From: Sycon ciliatum
Taxonomy: Eukaryota > Porifera > Calcarea > Leucosolenida > Sycettidae
Direction: 5' to 3'
Assembly (NCBI RefSeq): GCF_964019385.1
Contig: NC_088654.1
Location: forward strand, 16,807,518-16,871,517
DNA: 64,000 nt
This document shows, one piece after another, positions 43,599 through 54,423 of the stretch. Numbering within the stretch: position 1 is the stretch's first letter; each line of letters starts with the position of its first letter. The position numbers were made by a program, and so were the translations under genes. The notes under the pieces are model-generated. The model made no database searches. It was not told where the DNA came from and was given only the letters and a program-made list of their open reading frames with translations.

Positions 43599-43845
43599 AA
43601 CACACACACGCACGTACTCACACGCGCACGCACACACACACACACACACACCTGACGGAAGTGTTTTTGGCCGTGATGCCGAGACCTCAGGTCGGCAGAG
43701 CCATCAATGCCCCACCATCACTGCTGCGTCTCGGTGCAGCCCCTGCTCAATAGTTGTCATGTTCGTCCTAGTCTCAGTATCATTGTCTTTCTTTATTATT
43801 TTCGAGCTGGGAATGTGAATATAGTAAAAAAATAAATAAAAAAAG
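43376..43845. repeat. LINE 5' flank, CA microsatellite and dispersed repeat copy 2
   Basis: (CA)n at about 43,541-43,650, then the repeat shared with 37,150-37,365, ending aaaaaaataaataaaaaaa. It may be a retroposed unit next to the LINE start. Confidence 0.55.
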
Positions 43846-44926
43846 GCAAATGCCCCAGTTGATACGTCCCAGCCCCAGACTCCCAGTTCCCAAAATTGTC
43901 ACCCACGGTATTCAATTGAGTGGGAACTGACAAAGTAATTAGTTCATAGACAAAAAGGGGATTGTACGCAGAAATCCGGTACAAGCAACACAGAAGAGGT
44001 CTTGCTTAGCCTACAGGAACATGGCAGGGGAATGGTCATGTTTGTGCCATGGAGCGGTACGTCCCACGGCATGTCATAGTAGTGTTTCGAATTTCTATTT
44101 TCTGCCACGAGACCGTGCTGCAGTGATGGTGGAGCATTGATGGCTCCGCAAACTTTTAAGGCCTCGGCGCCACAGCCAAAAACACCCACCAAAAATAAGA
44201 GATAGAACTGTATGACGCTGTAAGCGGTCAGCCCATTCCTTGTGCCCGCTTGCATGCGGTAGAGCTCTCTTCTGCTTGCTACCTGCCCCGTTCTGACAAG
44301 CTTGAGGAGTAGCATGTACCGGGGCAGCATGACAGGAGCAAGTCTTGAAGCAGACGAAGAGTTGCACCACGATTCCGGCAAATCCTCATCTCCGTCAGAA
44401 CACAGCAAGTAGCTCTGCCCTCGGGCATTGATCACTCTTTTGGATAGCCTGCAACCTTTCTGTGTCAGAGTCCGATTACCGGAAACTCAGGGGGAGGTGA
44501 TGTCCGTAGCGGTTCGGCAGGCTCCTGTTGGATTGTACCGGCATTGTCTAGCTGCTGAACCTTAGCTGTTATGACGGGCGTAGCATGCACGATCAAGTGT
44601 TCGAAACTTGAGTGGTGATGAACACCTCACCATGCGCCGCTCACCGGGCCTGTTCTTCAGCTCGCAAAACGGTCTCAGTATCCGCTGCTGTGCCGTTGAT
44701 AACGTACACGTAGCAATGGTAGGTCAATTAGAACCTTGAGTAGTGATGAACACCTTACCATGCGTCGCCTGCATGATCTTCAAACCGTAAACGGTCTTAG
44801 TATCCGCTGCTGTACTGTTGATATCGCACGCATAGTGACGGTAGGTCGATGACCTCCCATGCGCTGCTCAGAACCTGCGAGGAAATCAGAGAGCCAGCAA
44901 CAACAACAACTGCTGTGGTTCTGATA
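43846..44926. other. Unassigned; inverted diverged copy of the 37-kb repeat
   Basis: 44,100-44,195 is a diverged inverse of the 37,150 repeat (cagagccatcaatg block). 44,590-44,860 holds two diverged direct copies of a segment with cggtcttagtatccgctgctg. No gene recognised. Confidence 0.4.
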
Positions 44927-45094
44927 CAGTGAACTTTGCGTATAACGACACTCGGCGGAGCATCAGAAAAGTGTCATACACGAAGTCTCATTATATGTAT
45001 TACAGTTAGATGAGACTTTGCTCTGGGCATGGAAGTTCTGTCGTTATTCGCGAATTGTCGTTATATCCGCAGTCGTTATTAGCGAAGTTGACTG
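44927..45094. mobile_element. Tc1/pogo-like MITE (CAGTGAACTT)
   Basis: Left end CAGTGAACTTTGCGTATAAC and inverted right end agcgaagttgactg share a terminal repeat of about 22 bp; interior ttatccgcagtcg words. Flanked by ata. 168 bp, non-coding. Confidence 0.6.
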
Positions 45095-45228
45095 ATACAC
45101 TGCTACCTTGCTGATTTCTAGCCTCAGACAATCCACAGCAGGCCAGCGGTCCAGTTGTTCAAGTTATCAGTTATCACCGTACCAATCTTTTGTCCACCAG
45201 TACAGTCATGTTTACAGCCATGCAGGTA

Positions 45229-45428
45229 GGGACCGGCGGATTCTGCTCGAAAAGGTAGCAGATTCTGCTCAAAAAGCAGTGAAATTGGCAGAACCATACA
45301 AACCTTATGGCGGGCAATTCCTCGAATTCTGCTCCTTTCTTTTTATCCACATACCAAACATGCATGAAACTTACCAGAAAAAGTACCGAATTCTGCCATA
45401 TTTTCTGCCAGCAGAATCCGCCGGACCC
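45229..45428. mobile_element. 200-bp MITE, full copy
   Basis: Inverted termini GGGACCGGCGGATTCTGCT and AGCAGAATCCGCCGGACCC differ by one base; TA flanks both sides. Copies at 30,587-30,786, 33,533-33,706 and fragments near 29.6 and 29.9 kb. Confidence 0.75.
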
Positions 45429-45449
45429 TACCGTGGAGGATACTGTAAA

Positions 45450-45643
45450 ACATGTAATTTTAGGTGCATTTAAATTTCGGTGCCAGGGACCTGCCGGGTT
45501 TCAGGTGTAATTTAGAATTAGGTGACCAGCTTTCCCTTCACATACAGTTCATACTCTAGTGCCTTTCAGGTGTAATTTTAATTTAGGTGCTTGTTTTCTC
45601 TACCGAAATCACCGAAATTAAAGTCACACCGAAAATAACATGT
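45450..45643. mobile_element. 194-bp MITE with ACATGT ends
   Basis: Left ACATGTAATTTTAGGTG and right inverse of GTTATTTTCGGTG, with an inner TTTCGGTG / CACCGAAA match, give terminal repeats of about 34 bp with mismatches. Non-coding. Confidence 0.5.
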
Positions 45644-45860
45644 TTTCCAGTTGTGTACCCGCCATATCATAGATTAATTTATTAATTTTATTAATTTTAT
45701 TCAACATCTCCTGGCCCGTCCGAAGACTGCCAATAAACATGAGAGGTCAGGTGATAGCCAACCACGGCAAGCTAAAAGGGAGAAAAAGAAAGATGCTGTC
45801 AGAGAGGGAAAGGAGATAGGGAGAGAAAAAGAAAGGGAGGCACATTAGTAATACATGGGA

Positions 45861-48824
45861 TCACTTCGGATGAGACAGTGTGGAAAGCTGGACTTTGAAT
45901 TTCCTGATATCCTGGCATGTCTTAATGCTAGTAGGCAGGTTAGACCAAAGGGAGTATGCTGAGAAGAAAGGGGATTTCAAAAACAGAGAGGAACTAGCTC
46001 GGGGCAGTGATAAGGCATTGCGTGTTGGTCTAGTGGTAACAAACCAGTTGTACTTGGCAATATGTTTCGGGACTTGGGCTAGGAAGATTTTTTGCACAAG
46101 GATACAAAGATGCTGCTGATGTCGGGCAAGAAGAGGGTGCGTGGAAGCAAGTTTATAAAGACAAAGGGAGGCAAATGTTTGGTCTTTTCGAAACAGAATT
46201 TTCAGAAGCAAGCGTTGATGTACTTCCAGTCTGTGGAGTAAAGTCTGAGACAACCCGCACCAAGCTATATCGCAATAGTCAAATATAGGCAAAATGTACG
46301 ACTTAAAGAACAATTTTCTGCAGTTATCATTCATGTGTTGGCAGTGGGGTTGTAGCATACCTAAGGACGCACTCGCACGCTTGCACACAGACTGGACTTG
46401 TGGAGACCAGGAGAGTTGGCGGTCGAGAATAACGCCCAGGTGCTTGTGCTCGTTAACAACTTTAATAGGTGTACTATTTAGACCAGGAAAATACAGAAGC
46501 TGAGTGGGGGGCGAGGGAGAGAAGAACATGGCCTCGGTTTTGGCGAGGTTAGGCTTCAGTTTCCAGGTTTCCATCCATGTTACTGTAGCGTTGACCCCGG
46601 ACTGCATGGAGGCCGTGAGGTTGTCTGCCGAGCTGTCGGAGCACAACAGAGCAGTGTCGTCAGCAAAAAGACTTACATTTGGTACAAGGGCTGGCAAGTC
46701 ATTAACGTACAGTAGAAATAGGAGCGGCCCAAGTATGGACCCCTGGGGTACCCCAGACACGACTAGTAATGGGTCTGACAGGGAGGTAGATACTCTGACA
46801 GTCTGGTGGCGGCAGGAAAGATAGGATGAGAGCCATTGCAGGGCTGGACCATGTACCAAGAAGACGGACTCTAGCTTTGCAAGCAGACCACGATGCCAGA
46901 CGGTGTCGAAAGCTTTCGCTAGGTCAAAGAACACGATGCCAACATGCCGCCTGAGGTTCCGCTGGGTGTAGATGTCTTGTACTAGACGTGTTAGTTGGAA
47001 AGTTGTGGAGTCTCCACGGCAGAAACCGGATTGAGATGGTGAAAGCGCTGGGGTGACGTGGCAGTACAGAGACTCAAAGAAAATACGTTCACAGACCTTT
47101 GACACAGCGGGGAGGAGAGAGATTGGTCTGTAGTTGCCAGCCTGAGAGCGTTGGCCTTTCTTATAGATCGGGACGATAACAGCAGATTTCCAGACGGACG
47201 GAAATACTCCTGTACGATATGACATGTTAAAGAGCAGGCACAAGGGATAGGACAGAGATGGCGCAAGCCATTTGAGAACCTCATTGGGTATGCCATCTTC
47301 GCCAGGGGACTTACAATTCTTCAGGAGTTTGAGGTGCTTACAGACGGTAGCAGTCGTGGTAACGACGCGTGTGAGTGGTGCGCTAAGTTCAGGGGCTGGG
47401 GACAGCGATGGAATGTCCCAATTCGGATCCTCCGGAATGCCGGATGAAACAAACTGCTTGTTCAGTGTGTCTGCAATCGCCTTCACATCGTGCTGGCGGT
47501 TGCCATTGGAGTCCGTCAGGTACTGGATTGGCGCGCGGGAGGTCCCGCGGCACTGGTTGCGAATGAATTGGTGGAGTGATGGGCGATCGGGGGAGGAGAG
47601 TGTTGCAGAAAGAGAGTTTAGAAAGGAGCGGTGTGAGGTACGAGAAAGGTGCTTGACAAAGTTGCGTTGAACTCGGTAAGCCTCCCGGTTAACCGGCGTT
47701 GGGAATTTCTTGTAGATGCTGAAAAGATCACGCTTGCGCTTCACTTCAGATACGAGGGACCGTGTCACCCATGGGGGACTAGATGTCGAGGATGTTGGGT
47801 TGGAATGTTTCCGGTTGTTGTAGCCGATAGCAAAGTTAGAGAGGTGCTGTTGGAACCCTCGTTCAAGGACGGCTGCAAAGTGATCTACCGCGGCGTCAAC
47901 AGTTGGAGAGCCTTCTGGTTGCAGAAACGACCAGTCGTGGCAGGAGAAATCAGCGTTCATAGAGTCCCAGCACTGAGAGGGAACTCGACGGAAGCGATAT
48001 GGGAACGGTTTGCGAGAAGGAAGTGGCAGGTCTGGGTCCGAGGGCAATGAGACGGCGAACTGGCATGAAACCATGAGATGGTCCGAGGAGCCAAGAGCGC
48101 AAGCTGTGTGAACGTCCGTCGCCAGCAGGGGTTGGTTTGTGAAGACAAGGTCTAGACATGACTGTGTTCCGGAAGATGTTGTGTGCGTTGGACTCTGCAC
48201 CAGCTGATCCAAACCGAAGCAGGTAAGGGTGCGAAAAAGTGCCGCCCCAGCAGGACACGTTAAATCCGATGGGCACCACCGTTTGTGCTTACTGTTGAAG
48301 TCCCCAGCCATTATGACATGGTACGATGACATGGGAACGGTTACCAAAGCACTAGCTAGCATATCACAGAAGTGGTCTATTTCCGTGGTTTTGACTGAGG
48401 GCGGACGGTAGGTACAGCAGACGAGGATGGGTGTCGGGGAGCCTAAGATTGGGTGAAGCTCAACCCATACGGATTCACAGGTCGGATGAGCAAGGTCGTC
48501 GCGAACTTGGACTCTTCCGAAGCGATTTTGCCGGACAAGAATCGCAACTCCACCATATCCTCTGGTTGCCGTACCGGATTTGTTATCATGAGGTGGTCGG
48601 TCGCGACGAAATGTGGTATAACCGGAGATGGTGAGCGCTATGCTTGGATTTAGCCATGTTTCATTTAGACAGATGACATCAGGTTTGTTGAAATCAGCAA
48701 TGACAGACAGTTCGGCAGATTTGTTAACGATTGAGCGGCAATTTACGGAAAGCAAGGTCAGTTTACCCTGGCAAGGGGGGAAGTAGGGCCGAGCCAGTGG
48801 ATTCAGCTGTGGTCGCGCCATCAT
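45861..48824 (-). CDS. LINE ORF2: endonuclease and reverse transcriptase
   Basis: 987 residues, uninterrupted. N-terminal apurinic endonuclease: LSVNCRSIVNK, ICLNETWL (catalytic Glu), YGGVAILVR, MAGDFNSKH, LDLVFTN and SSDHLMVS. RT: NCKSPGEDGIP, AVIVPIYKKG...NYRPISLLP, SQSGFCRGDS, FFDLAKAFDTV, SGVPQGSILGPLLF and catalytic LFADDTAL. The C-terminal domain includes YCDIAWCG and HQRLLLKILF. It starts at ATG 48,824-48,822, overlapping the ORF1 stop by four bases (ATGA), which suggests termination-reinitiation for ORF2. Clade: CR1/jockey group. Confidence 0.9.
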   Translation of the reverse strand: MMARPQLNPLARPYFPPCQGKLTLLSVNCRSIVNKSAELSVIADFNKPDVICLNETWLNPSIALTISGYTTFRRDRPPHDNKSGTATRGYGGVAILVRQNRFGRVQVRDDLAHPTCESVWVELHPILGSPTPILVCCTYRPPSVKTTEIDHFCDMLASALVTVPMSSYHVIMAGDFNSKHKRWCPSDLTCPAGAALFRTLTCFGLDQLVQSPTHTTSSGTQSCLDLVFTNQPLLATDVHTACALGSSDHLMVSCQFAVSLPSDPDLPLPSRKPFPYRFRRVPSQCWDSMNADFSCHDWSFLQPEGSPTVDAAVDHFAAVLERGFQQHLSNFAIGYNNRKHSNPTSSTSSPPWVTRSLVSEVKRKRDLFSIYKKFPTPVNREAYRVQRNFVKHLSRTSHRSFLNSLSATLSSPDRPSLHQFIRNQCRGTSRAPIQYLTDSNGNRQHDVKAIADTLNKQFVSSGIPEDPNWDIPSLSPAPELSAPLTRVVTTTATVCKHLKLLKNCKSPGEDGIPNEVLKWLAPSLSYPLCLLFNMSYRTGVFPSVWKSAVIVPIYKKGQRSQAGNYRPISLLPAVSKVCERIFFESLYCHVTPALSPSQSGFCRGDSTTFQLTRLVQDIYTQRNLRRHVGIVFFDLAKAFDTVWHRGLLAKLESVFLVHGPALQWLSSYLSCRHQTVRVSTSLSDPLLVVSGVPQGSILGPLLFLLYVNDLPALVPNVSLFADDTALLCSDSSADNLTASMQSGVNATVTWMETWKLKPNLAKTEAMFFSPSPPTQLLYFPGLNSTPIKVVNEHKHLGVILDRQLSWSPQVQSVCKRASASLGMLQPHCQHMNDNCRKLFFKSYILPIFDYCDIAWCGLSQTLLHRLEVHQRLLLKILFRKDQTFASLCLYKLASTHPLLARHQQHLCILVQKIFLAQVPKHIAKYNWFVTTRPTRNALSLPRASSSLFLKSPFFSAYSLWSNLPTSIKTCQDIRKFKVQLSTLSHPK

Positions 48825-49951
48825 GCTGAGCCTGAGGAGAGGACGTTGTTTGCCTGGTTGGCATTGCTGGTGTCAAAACTGTCCGCGGCAAAACGCCAGG
48901 GCCTAACCGTGTGCGAAAGAGCATCCGGCCAGAACCCTTTGTCACCGACTGTGTTCTCATCAGCTGCCTCGACGGTCACCCGTGCGTAGGCAGTTCTGAA
49001 GTGCTTGGATGCAAATATGACACCTTCCTGAATCTGCACTCCTCGGGCAGAGCACCATTCAGCAATTGATGATGCGGAGCAGTGTGGCTGCACGTTGCCA
49101 ACGTAAAACACTTTGCGTTTGGCCCGGGGTGATGCCGTGAGGTCTACTGCCGGCTCGCTATCACGAGCCGGCTTGGTGTAGCGGGATGTTTCCACCCGCC
49201 TTGTTATGCTTTGAGCTAGCTGGGACTGACTACTAGTATCTGCCGCGTGCCTTTGTCTCTGGGCGGCTTGAGTGCGTCTGCCCTGGTGTTCCTGCCATTC
49301 ATGTACTTGTTGTTCAGTATCGGTGGACCTACGGGATGCATCCAGGCCTGCTGCGGGGCTGGAGCTACGACTTGTAGTAGTGCTGGACCTACGGGATGCA
49401 TGCACGCCTGCTGCGGGGCTGGAACTACGACTTGTAGTAGTGTTGGGTTGTTGCACACGCGTTTCTCCTGGCAGGCTGCCACTGCCGGCGTGTGTACCGT
49501 ACGTTTGTACAGACCTGCCCGTTGTGGTGCTGAGCCTCGCACGTGCACTTGCAGTTTGTGTGGCGGTTCCTAGTACTACGTCGCTGTACTGGTGTGGCAT
49601 GGCGTGCTGTGTGTGTACGCTAGTATCTCGCAGGTCAGCCATTTCCCGCCTCAGCTGTTGAATTTCAAGCTTCAAGGAAGCAATTTCATCATCTCTTCCC
49701 ACCCTAATTGCCACTATTTCTTTATTCAGGTCCATTATTGTCGAGGACAATGCGGCCAAAGCAGTCGTGACATGTCCTATACCGGTCATACCTTCCAGGA
49801 TGGGGTGGGACCCAATCCCCTCCTTCCGGAGCGCTCCCACCAGGTCGGGCCGTGAGAAGGAGTCCGCTTTCGGGATGCCAGTCCGGGTGGCCAGGTTTTG
49901 TAGACAGTCGAACGTCAGAAGGGCCAGGTCGACATGCTCATTGGTGGCCAT
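48821..49951 (-). CDS. LINE ORF1 protein
   Basis: 376 residues. A coiled coil is likely at about 68-110 (MDLNKEIVAI, then IASLKLEIQQLRREMADL). The middle is Ser/Thr/Arg-rich and carries a duplicated SSSPAAG.(H/D)ASRRS unit. The C-terminal domain (about 275-360; RKVFYVGNVQPHCSASSIAE, then AYARVTVEAAD) resembles an RNA-recognition fold. Expected role: RNA binding and chaperone of the retrotransposon RNP. It overlaps ORF2 by ATGA. Confidence 0.8.
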   Translation of the reverse strand: MATNEHVDLALLTFDCLQNLATRTGIPKADSFSRPDLVGALRKEGIGSHPILEGMTGIGHVTTALAALSSTIMDLNKEIVAIRVGRDDEIASLKLEIQQLRREMADLRDTSVHTQHAMPHQYSDVVLGTATQTASARARLSTTTGRSVQTYGTHAGSGSLPGETRVQQPNTTTSRSSSPAAGVHASRRSSTTTSRSSSPAAGLDASRRSTDTEQQVHEWQEHQGRRTQAAQRQRHAADTSSQSQLAQSITRRVETSRYTKPARDSEPAVDLTASPRAKRKVFYVGNVQPHCSASSIAEWCSARGVQIQEGVIFASKHFRTAYARVTVEAADENTVGDKGFWPDALSHTVRPWRFAADSFDTSNANQANNVLSSGSA

Positions 49952-50040
49952 AGTCCGCAGTACAAGTCACAGCTCCTGTAGGTTACAGTTACAGACTCGG
50001 AAAGGCTGATAGGAGCGGAGCTCCTAAAACTGCATCCGCA

Positions 50041-51057
50041 CTCTAACTGGTACTTATCTCTACTAATGTATTATGTATATGATGGTTCTGTGCAAAATAG
50101 CAGGGGAATTTTTTTGGAGAGGGCGTTGTACTGTAGTAGCAGAAGTTCGATAACGTATGAAGTCTATGGTACTCCCGGACCAGTCAAGTACTGCTTCCCA
50201 GAGTCCTGCACAGTTAACTGGGAGCATGTGGCTCCGCATCAGGGAAAGATGGATGCAGAAAATGGGATTTTCGGTGATTGAACACATTGTGCTGGGTCTA
50301 ATCCAAGGCCGTCGTCACAGCTGGGGCGGCTGAGGCTGCCCCACTTTTTCGGCCGGTTTTTTTTGTTTTTTGTTTTTTTTGAGCACACTCCATGCATGAT
50401 CGCAGCTCAGCCCAAACGTGGCAAATAATGAAGAATCCTTGTCCCCGATCGTGGTTTATTGCAGAATCAAAAAAGTCTTTCATTGCACTCACAACACACT
50501 GAAATGGCACCAAATGCCTGGAAATGCTTGCAAATTGGCTTCAATTTTTGAAATTTTTCCCGTGGGAAGATAATGAAGAACCCATGTCCCCGATCGTAGC
50601 GTCTTCTTGGTTTGTTGCAGAATCAAAAAGTCTTTCATTGTAGTTACACTGAAATGGCACCAAATGCCCGGAAATGCTTGCAATTGGCTTCAATTTTTGA
50701 AAATTTTTCCCGGGGGAGGACCCCTGGACCCCCCTTCCAAGGCCGCCCCACCTCCAAAGTCGGTGCGACGGGCCTGTAATCTACTTACTTCCCATCGATT
50801 TTTTGAGCACTGACAACGGTTCAAATTTTTTTCTTGAATGCAGAGAAATCTCAATGAGAGTCCAGACTAAAAAAATGTGTGTTTGGGGCCAAGTTCGAGC
50901 TTAATATTCCCTTCATGAGCCAGATAGTAGGGTAAGGGCCCGGGGGGGGGGGGGGGGGGGTGGGGAGGTATATGATTGGAATGCTGGCTCTGGCCCTGGG
51001 AATTATTGTGATTTCAACTGCCCCACTGGAGGCCACTTCACTGCACGGGTCACGTAC
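50041..51057. other. Repeat-derived sequence downstream of the last exon found
   Basis: 50,429-50,570 and 50,571-50,720 are a direct duplication (tgaaatggcaccaaatgcc ... ggcttcaatttttga). The ends near 50,308 (ggccgtcg) and 50,776 (cgacgggcc) are inverted, suggesting a MITE, but no clean target duplication was seen. A poly-G run lies at 50,941-50,960. The 3' end of the minus-strand gene may lie here but was not identified. Confidence 0.4.
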
Positions 51058-51219
51058 CATTCTGAAGTCTGCGGCAGTGCTGATGGCCATGATGCTGGTA
51101 CGCAGCACACTGTGACAGGCCAACAGCAGAGCTATCATGCAGCTCTCGGAGAAACCGGTCAGAAACAGCTGGTCCCAGGCGAACAAGAGAGCGTCCCAGT
51201 CCAGCAGCGGTGTGAACAA
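51058..51219 (-). CDS. Unidentified multi-exon gene, exon 6 found
   Basis: Acceptor gccgctcgtcag|TTG at 51,220/51,219 and donor ATG|GTACGTG at 51,058/51,057; 54 codons, phase 0 in and out. Translation LLDWDALLFAWDQLFLTGF followed by a hydrophobic helix-like stretch. The W-D-x-L-F pattern vaguely recalls C-terminal TBC-type helices, but this is not a confident assignment. Further exons downstream are likely. Confidence 0.6.
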
Positions 51220-52004
51220 CTGACGAGCGGCAAACAAACGAAAAGGGCAAGCACACAGTACGGGTGCACTAGAATGTGATGGTGGTGGCGATGGTGGTGG
51301 TGGTGGTGGTGGTGGTGATGGTCAGGCGCGTGCACCGTATGAGTTTTTTGGTGTCTGGAAACCACCTTTTTTCGGGCAATCTTGCCAAAGGAAAAGCGTG
51401 CCTATTGCAGTACTGGATTGGTTATCGTGCATACGCGTCGATCGCCGGGCAGTTTACAGTACAGTGACTATGTCCTTATTTCGAAGTGAGAGAGAGTTGC
51501 TTTGCATGCAGTTCAAAATACATTATTCTCTCTTCTGGTTCGCTCCTGGATTGGCGATGACGTTCAAGAAATCCGTTTTGTCTCGAAATTTGAGTCAAGC
51601 ACGCGTGATGCAAGTCAGTTCAAGGATATGATTGACGATATCTCCTTCCAAACTGTTGACTCAAATCAAGGCCTCCATAGCCTTTCGTTCTCGCTCATGT
51701 ACGCAACAGAGATGTTCGTCAAAAACGTTGTCGACTGGAAGACGTAAAAATGTGCGTCCATGATCCACTTGCGCTGCTTCAGAACGAAGCGCTGCTCCAG
51801 CCGCGACTCAAGGACGCGGGGCTTCGCTTTTCTTCTTCGAGCTTCCATCGAAGCAAGGTCCATAACTCTTTATTGAAATCATGTGGAACATTGCCAATAC
51901 AATCATGCTGAAAACTTCGTCATAAGAACAGAAAGAAAGATATTGGTACGCGGTACGTCGAATAAGCAGTGTTTTGATGAAACAAACATGCCTGGAGTGG
52001 ACTA
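51220..52004. other. Intron sequence, GGT run, unassigned
   Basis: A GGT/GAT run at about 51,275-51,320. A short minus-strand frame at about 51,680-51,860 (RLEQRFVLKQRKW) has a protein-like look but no splice support. Confidence 0.35.
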
Positions 52005-52364
52005 GTCTGTCCCTCCAGGAAATCGCGATTCCACGGATGCAACAAATTTCGCGATTTTCGCCCAAACCCGCGATTTTCAGCAAAATCCGGGATTTCCCGC
52101 GTTTTTTGTTGTTTTCTGCACTTTTCACGCAGTGCTTTCCTTGATCCTGTAGGTTATTTGCACTCGTACTACTCCCGAGTAGATATACGATGCAACAAAT
52201 TGCGTGATTTGGCCCAAATCTGCAATTTTCTGTAAATAATTCCTCGAATTCCTGGCAAGTTCTGCATCGTTCCGCACTTTTCGTCGCATTTTTTGTTGTT
52301 TTCTGCCGCAATTTCTTGCGCAAGTTTTCGAGAGTTTTTTCCGCAAATTCCCGCAGGGACAGAC
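52005..52364. mobile_element. 360-bp TA-target MITE (GTCTGTCCCT)
   Basis: Left GTCTGTCCCTCCAGGAAATC and right inverse GTCTGTCCCTGCGGGAATTT, flanked by TA on both sides within a longer actagt match. Internal repeats of gcgattt type. Lies in the intron between exons 6 and 5. Confidence 0.65.
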
Positions 52365-52899
52365 TAGTGAAGTACCATAGACGTAGTGTTATTCTGTAGA
52401 CTAGCGTAGTGTAGCCTGGGCGGCTAGGCCTATCAAACTTTTACGTGTTCAATGACAAACATGTAATATGTATGAGTACAAGTTGACTTTTGCGCCCTCT
52501 TTGCAAATACTTTTTGAAGTGCTGGTATGTAAAAGGTACCCCGTTTTATCCTGCTACCGGTTATACATGTACCAACACTTCCATGTAGCATCGTCCCCTC
52601 CCTCCATTCCTCTTATTTCTGTCCATTCTACCCCTGGACCTGGTTCCCTCTCAGACGCGTTTGTGTCGGCATGATCTGATGATAGGAGTCGGACGAGCCC
52701 CGCATCTCATCAGCACCAGTGTTCATTGGTGCCCTGCACCCCTGATCTTGAGTCCCCCCCCCCCTCCTCCCTTGCCCTCGCCGTTCTCTCCGACGGGATG
52801 TTTGGGGGATGCACATGTGCACAAATGCATAATTATACAGTGGGTCTCCAGAAAAATTTACCAACTCTAGAAACCCCCTTTTCAAGACTCGGTGCACGC
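52365..52899. other. Unassigned intron sequence
   Basis: No exon with supported borders. A C-rich run at 52,756-52,780. Confidence 0.3.
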
Positions 52900-53300
52900 C
52901 ACTGATGGTGGTGGTGATGGTGGTGGTGGTGATGGTGGTGGTGATGGTGGTGGTGATGGTGGTGGTGATGGTGGTGGTGGTGGTGGTGGTGGTGGTGGTG
53001 GTGGTGGTGGTGGTGGTGGTGGTGGTGGTGGTGGTGGTGGTGGTGGTGAGAAGGAGAGCTCTGTGCCAGAATAACTTTGCAGCTTAGAGAGCGTGTGTGG
53101 GCAGGCGTGTATTTACCGTCATCTTGTCAGGTGTGTATTTCCCAACATATTAAGCAACCATAGGTATAGCCGTGCCTTGATCCAAGAGGGCGGTGGCATT
53201 TCTGTGGACGCGAAAACTCGGCCTTTGGCCGAGTCTCACGCGAACCGTGAATTTAAAAAAAAAGTACAGCTGCAGTGGAGTCTTCATCTTCATTTACACT
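52900..53300 (+). repeat. GGT/GAT microsatellite and dispersed repeat copy 2
   Basis: (GGT)n with interspersed GAT at 52,904-53,048, then gagaaggagagctctgtgcc as at 3,882. About 90 bp at 53,171-53,262 (gccttgatccaagagggcgg to gtgaatttaaaa) is inserted relative to copy 1; a related unit is at 55,036-55,120. Confidence 0.65.
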
Positions 53301-53393
53301 AGAATGCGATCAGACTTTCCAGGCACGTAGGTCGTGTATAGTCAGCGTAGTGCAGTCACTGCACCATCAAATGTCTGTCATACGTACTACGTA

Positions 53394-53574
53394 TTGTAAA
53401 ACCTGGTGTAAGCGACCTCTGTGTTTAGCGACCACCTTGCTCTTAACGACCGTTTTTTTTCATGCACCGACAGTTCTACACAGACACTGTGGGACCTGGT
53501 TCTAAAGACCACCTGGCTTTAACGACCGCTTTCGCTTGCACCGTGGGGGTGGTCACTGAAACCAGGTTTTACTG
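53394..53574. mobile_element. 181-bp TA-target MITE, copy 2
   Basis: Same family and length as 34,357-34,537, opposite orientation: ttgtaaaacctggtgtaagc at the left, accaggttttactg at the right, TA at 53,392-53,393 and 53,575-53,576. Confidence 0.8.
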
Positions 53575-53896
53575 TAGTCAAAATGGGCAAAGTGGCGGCT
53601 ACGAGGTTGCCGGTGGCGCATGGTCACAACGACAACACAGATGTGGGCGCTACGCCCTTGTACTTTATATTATTATCATTATCCGCCTTTTCGGGTTGAC
53701 ATCACCAAGCAAGCTTGGCTACTCTCCGTGTAGGCCAATTAGAATGAAGAATGAGTAACGAGCGGGGTCAATGAGGTGCTAATACACACGCAACAGCAGA
53801 GTAGGCAAGAAATAAAAATGAATAGTCCCTGTGCTTGTACAGGAGAATGGGCCGTGATCGGGCAAGCATCCGACAAATACCGGTGAAAACACTCAC

Positions 53897-54004
53897 CTCG
53901 GCAAGAAAGTATTCTAGTAAGTCACTGACATCCTGTGTGATGGACTCCGTGTTACTCTCTCCGGTCTGGGGCGTACCTTGGAACTTTGTCACGTGTGATA
54001 GTCC
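53897..54004 (-). CDS. Unidentified multi-exon gene, exon 5
   Basis: Acceptor ttctgctttgctccag|GGA and donor GAG|GTGAGTG; 36 codons, phase 0 both sides. Translation [15 protein letters not shown], then [15 protein letters not shown], charged and helical at the end. Confidence 0.65.
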
Positions 54005-54095
54005 CTGGAGCAAAGCAGAAAAGAAATACACTTGGCATGGCTTTAAATGCATGCATGCATACATTCATCATGTGTGTGGTGTGAGCGTGCAAACA

Positions 54096-54098
<3 letters not shown>

Positions 54099-54149
<51 letters not shown>

Positions 54150-54209
54150 CACACACATGCGCACGTGCACACACACACGTGCGTGGGTATGCACACATAC
54201 ACAGACACA

Positions 54210-54241
<32 letters not shown>
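54099..54241. repeat. CA microsatellites
   Basis: (CA)n at 54,099-54,146 and 54,206-54,241 with mixed CA/CG between, in the intron between exons 5 and 4, ending 6 bp from the exon 4 donor. Confidence 0.9.
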
Positions 54242-54242
<1 letters not shown>

Positions 54243-54247
54243 CTTAC

Positions 54248-54423
54248 AAACATCGTGGGCATGGAGAGCTGAACAAGGCTGCTGAGCTTTCGGTGCAGTG
54301 CCGGATCTTGACGCTCTAACATAACACTTGCTCTCTGTGCAGCTACCCGGAGCTTTGCCCTACTGGGCAGGATTGTGTATTGTAGCAAATAGAACAGTGT
54401 GGCATTGTCAAGAATTGGCAGCC
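54248..54423 (-). CDS. Unidentified multi-exon gene, exon 4
   Basis: Acceptor cttgctgttatgctcag|GG and donor TTT|GTAAGTTG. 176 bp, entering in phase 1 and leaving in phase 0, which agrees with exon 3 (ends phase 1) and exon 5. Translation after the split Arg: [20 protein letters not shown], then [18 protein letters not shown], a helical, conserved-looking segment. Confidence 0.7.

Larger units (their letters stand above)
45672..50040 (-). mobile_element. Full-length-looking LINE with two intact ORFs
   Basis: Encloses ORF1 (48,821-49,951) and ORF2 (45,861-48,824). The 3' UTR ends in an (ATTAATAAA)-type microsatellite tail at 45,673-45,701. The 5' limit is uncertain, shortly beyond 49,951. Both ORFs are uninterrupted, so the copy may be young. 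CR1/jockey-type by its RT and C-terminal blocks. Confidence 0.8.

Noticed and set aside
50308-50776. hAT-type element
   Set aside because: Inverted GGCCGTCG-like ends exist, but flanking 8-mers do not match; left as repeat-derived sequence only.
54043-54242. Cys/Val and His/Thr frames near exon 4
   Set aside because: Derived from CA repeats in the intron beside the exon.
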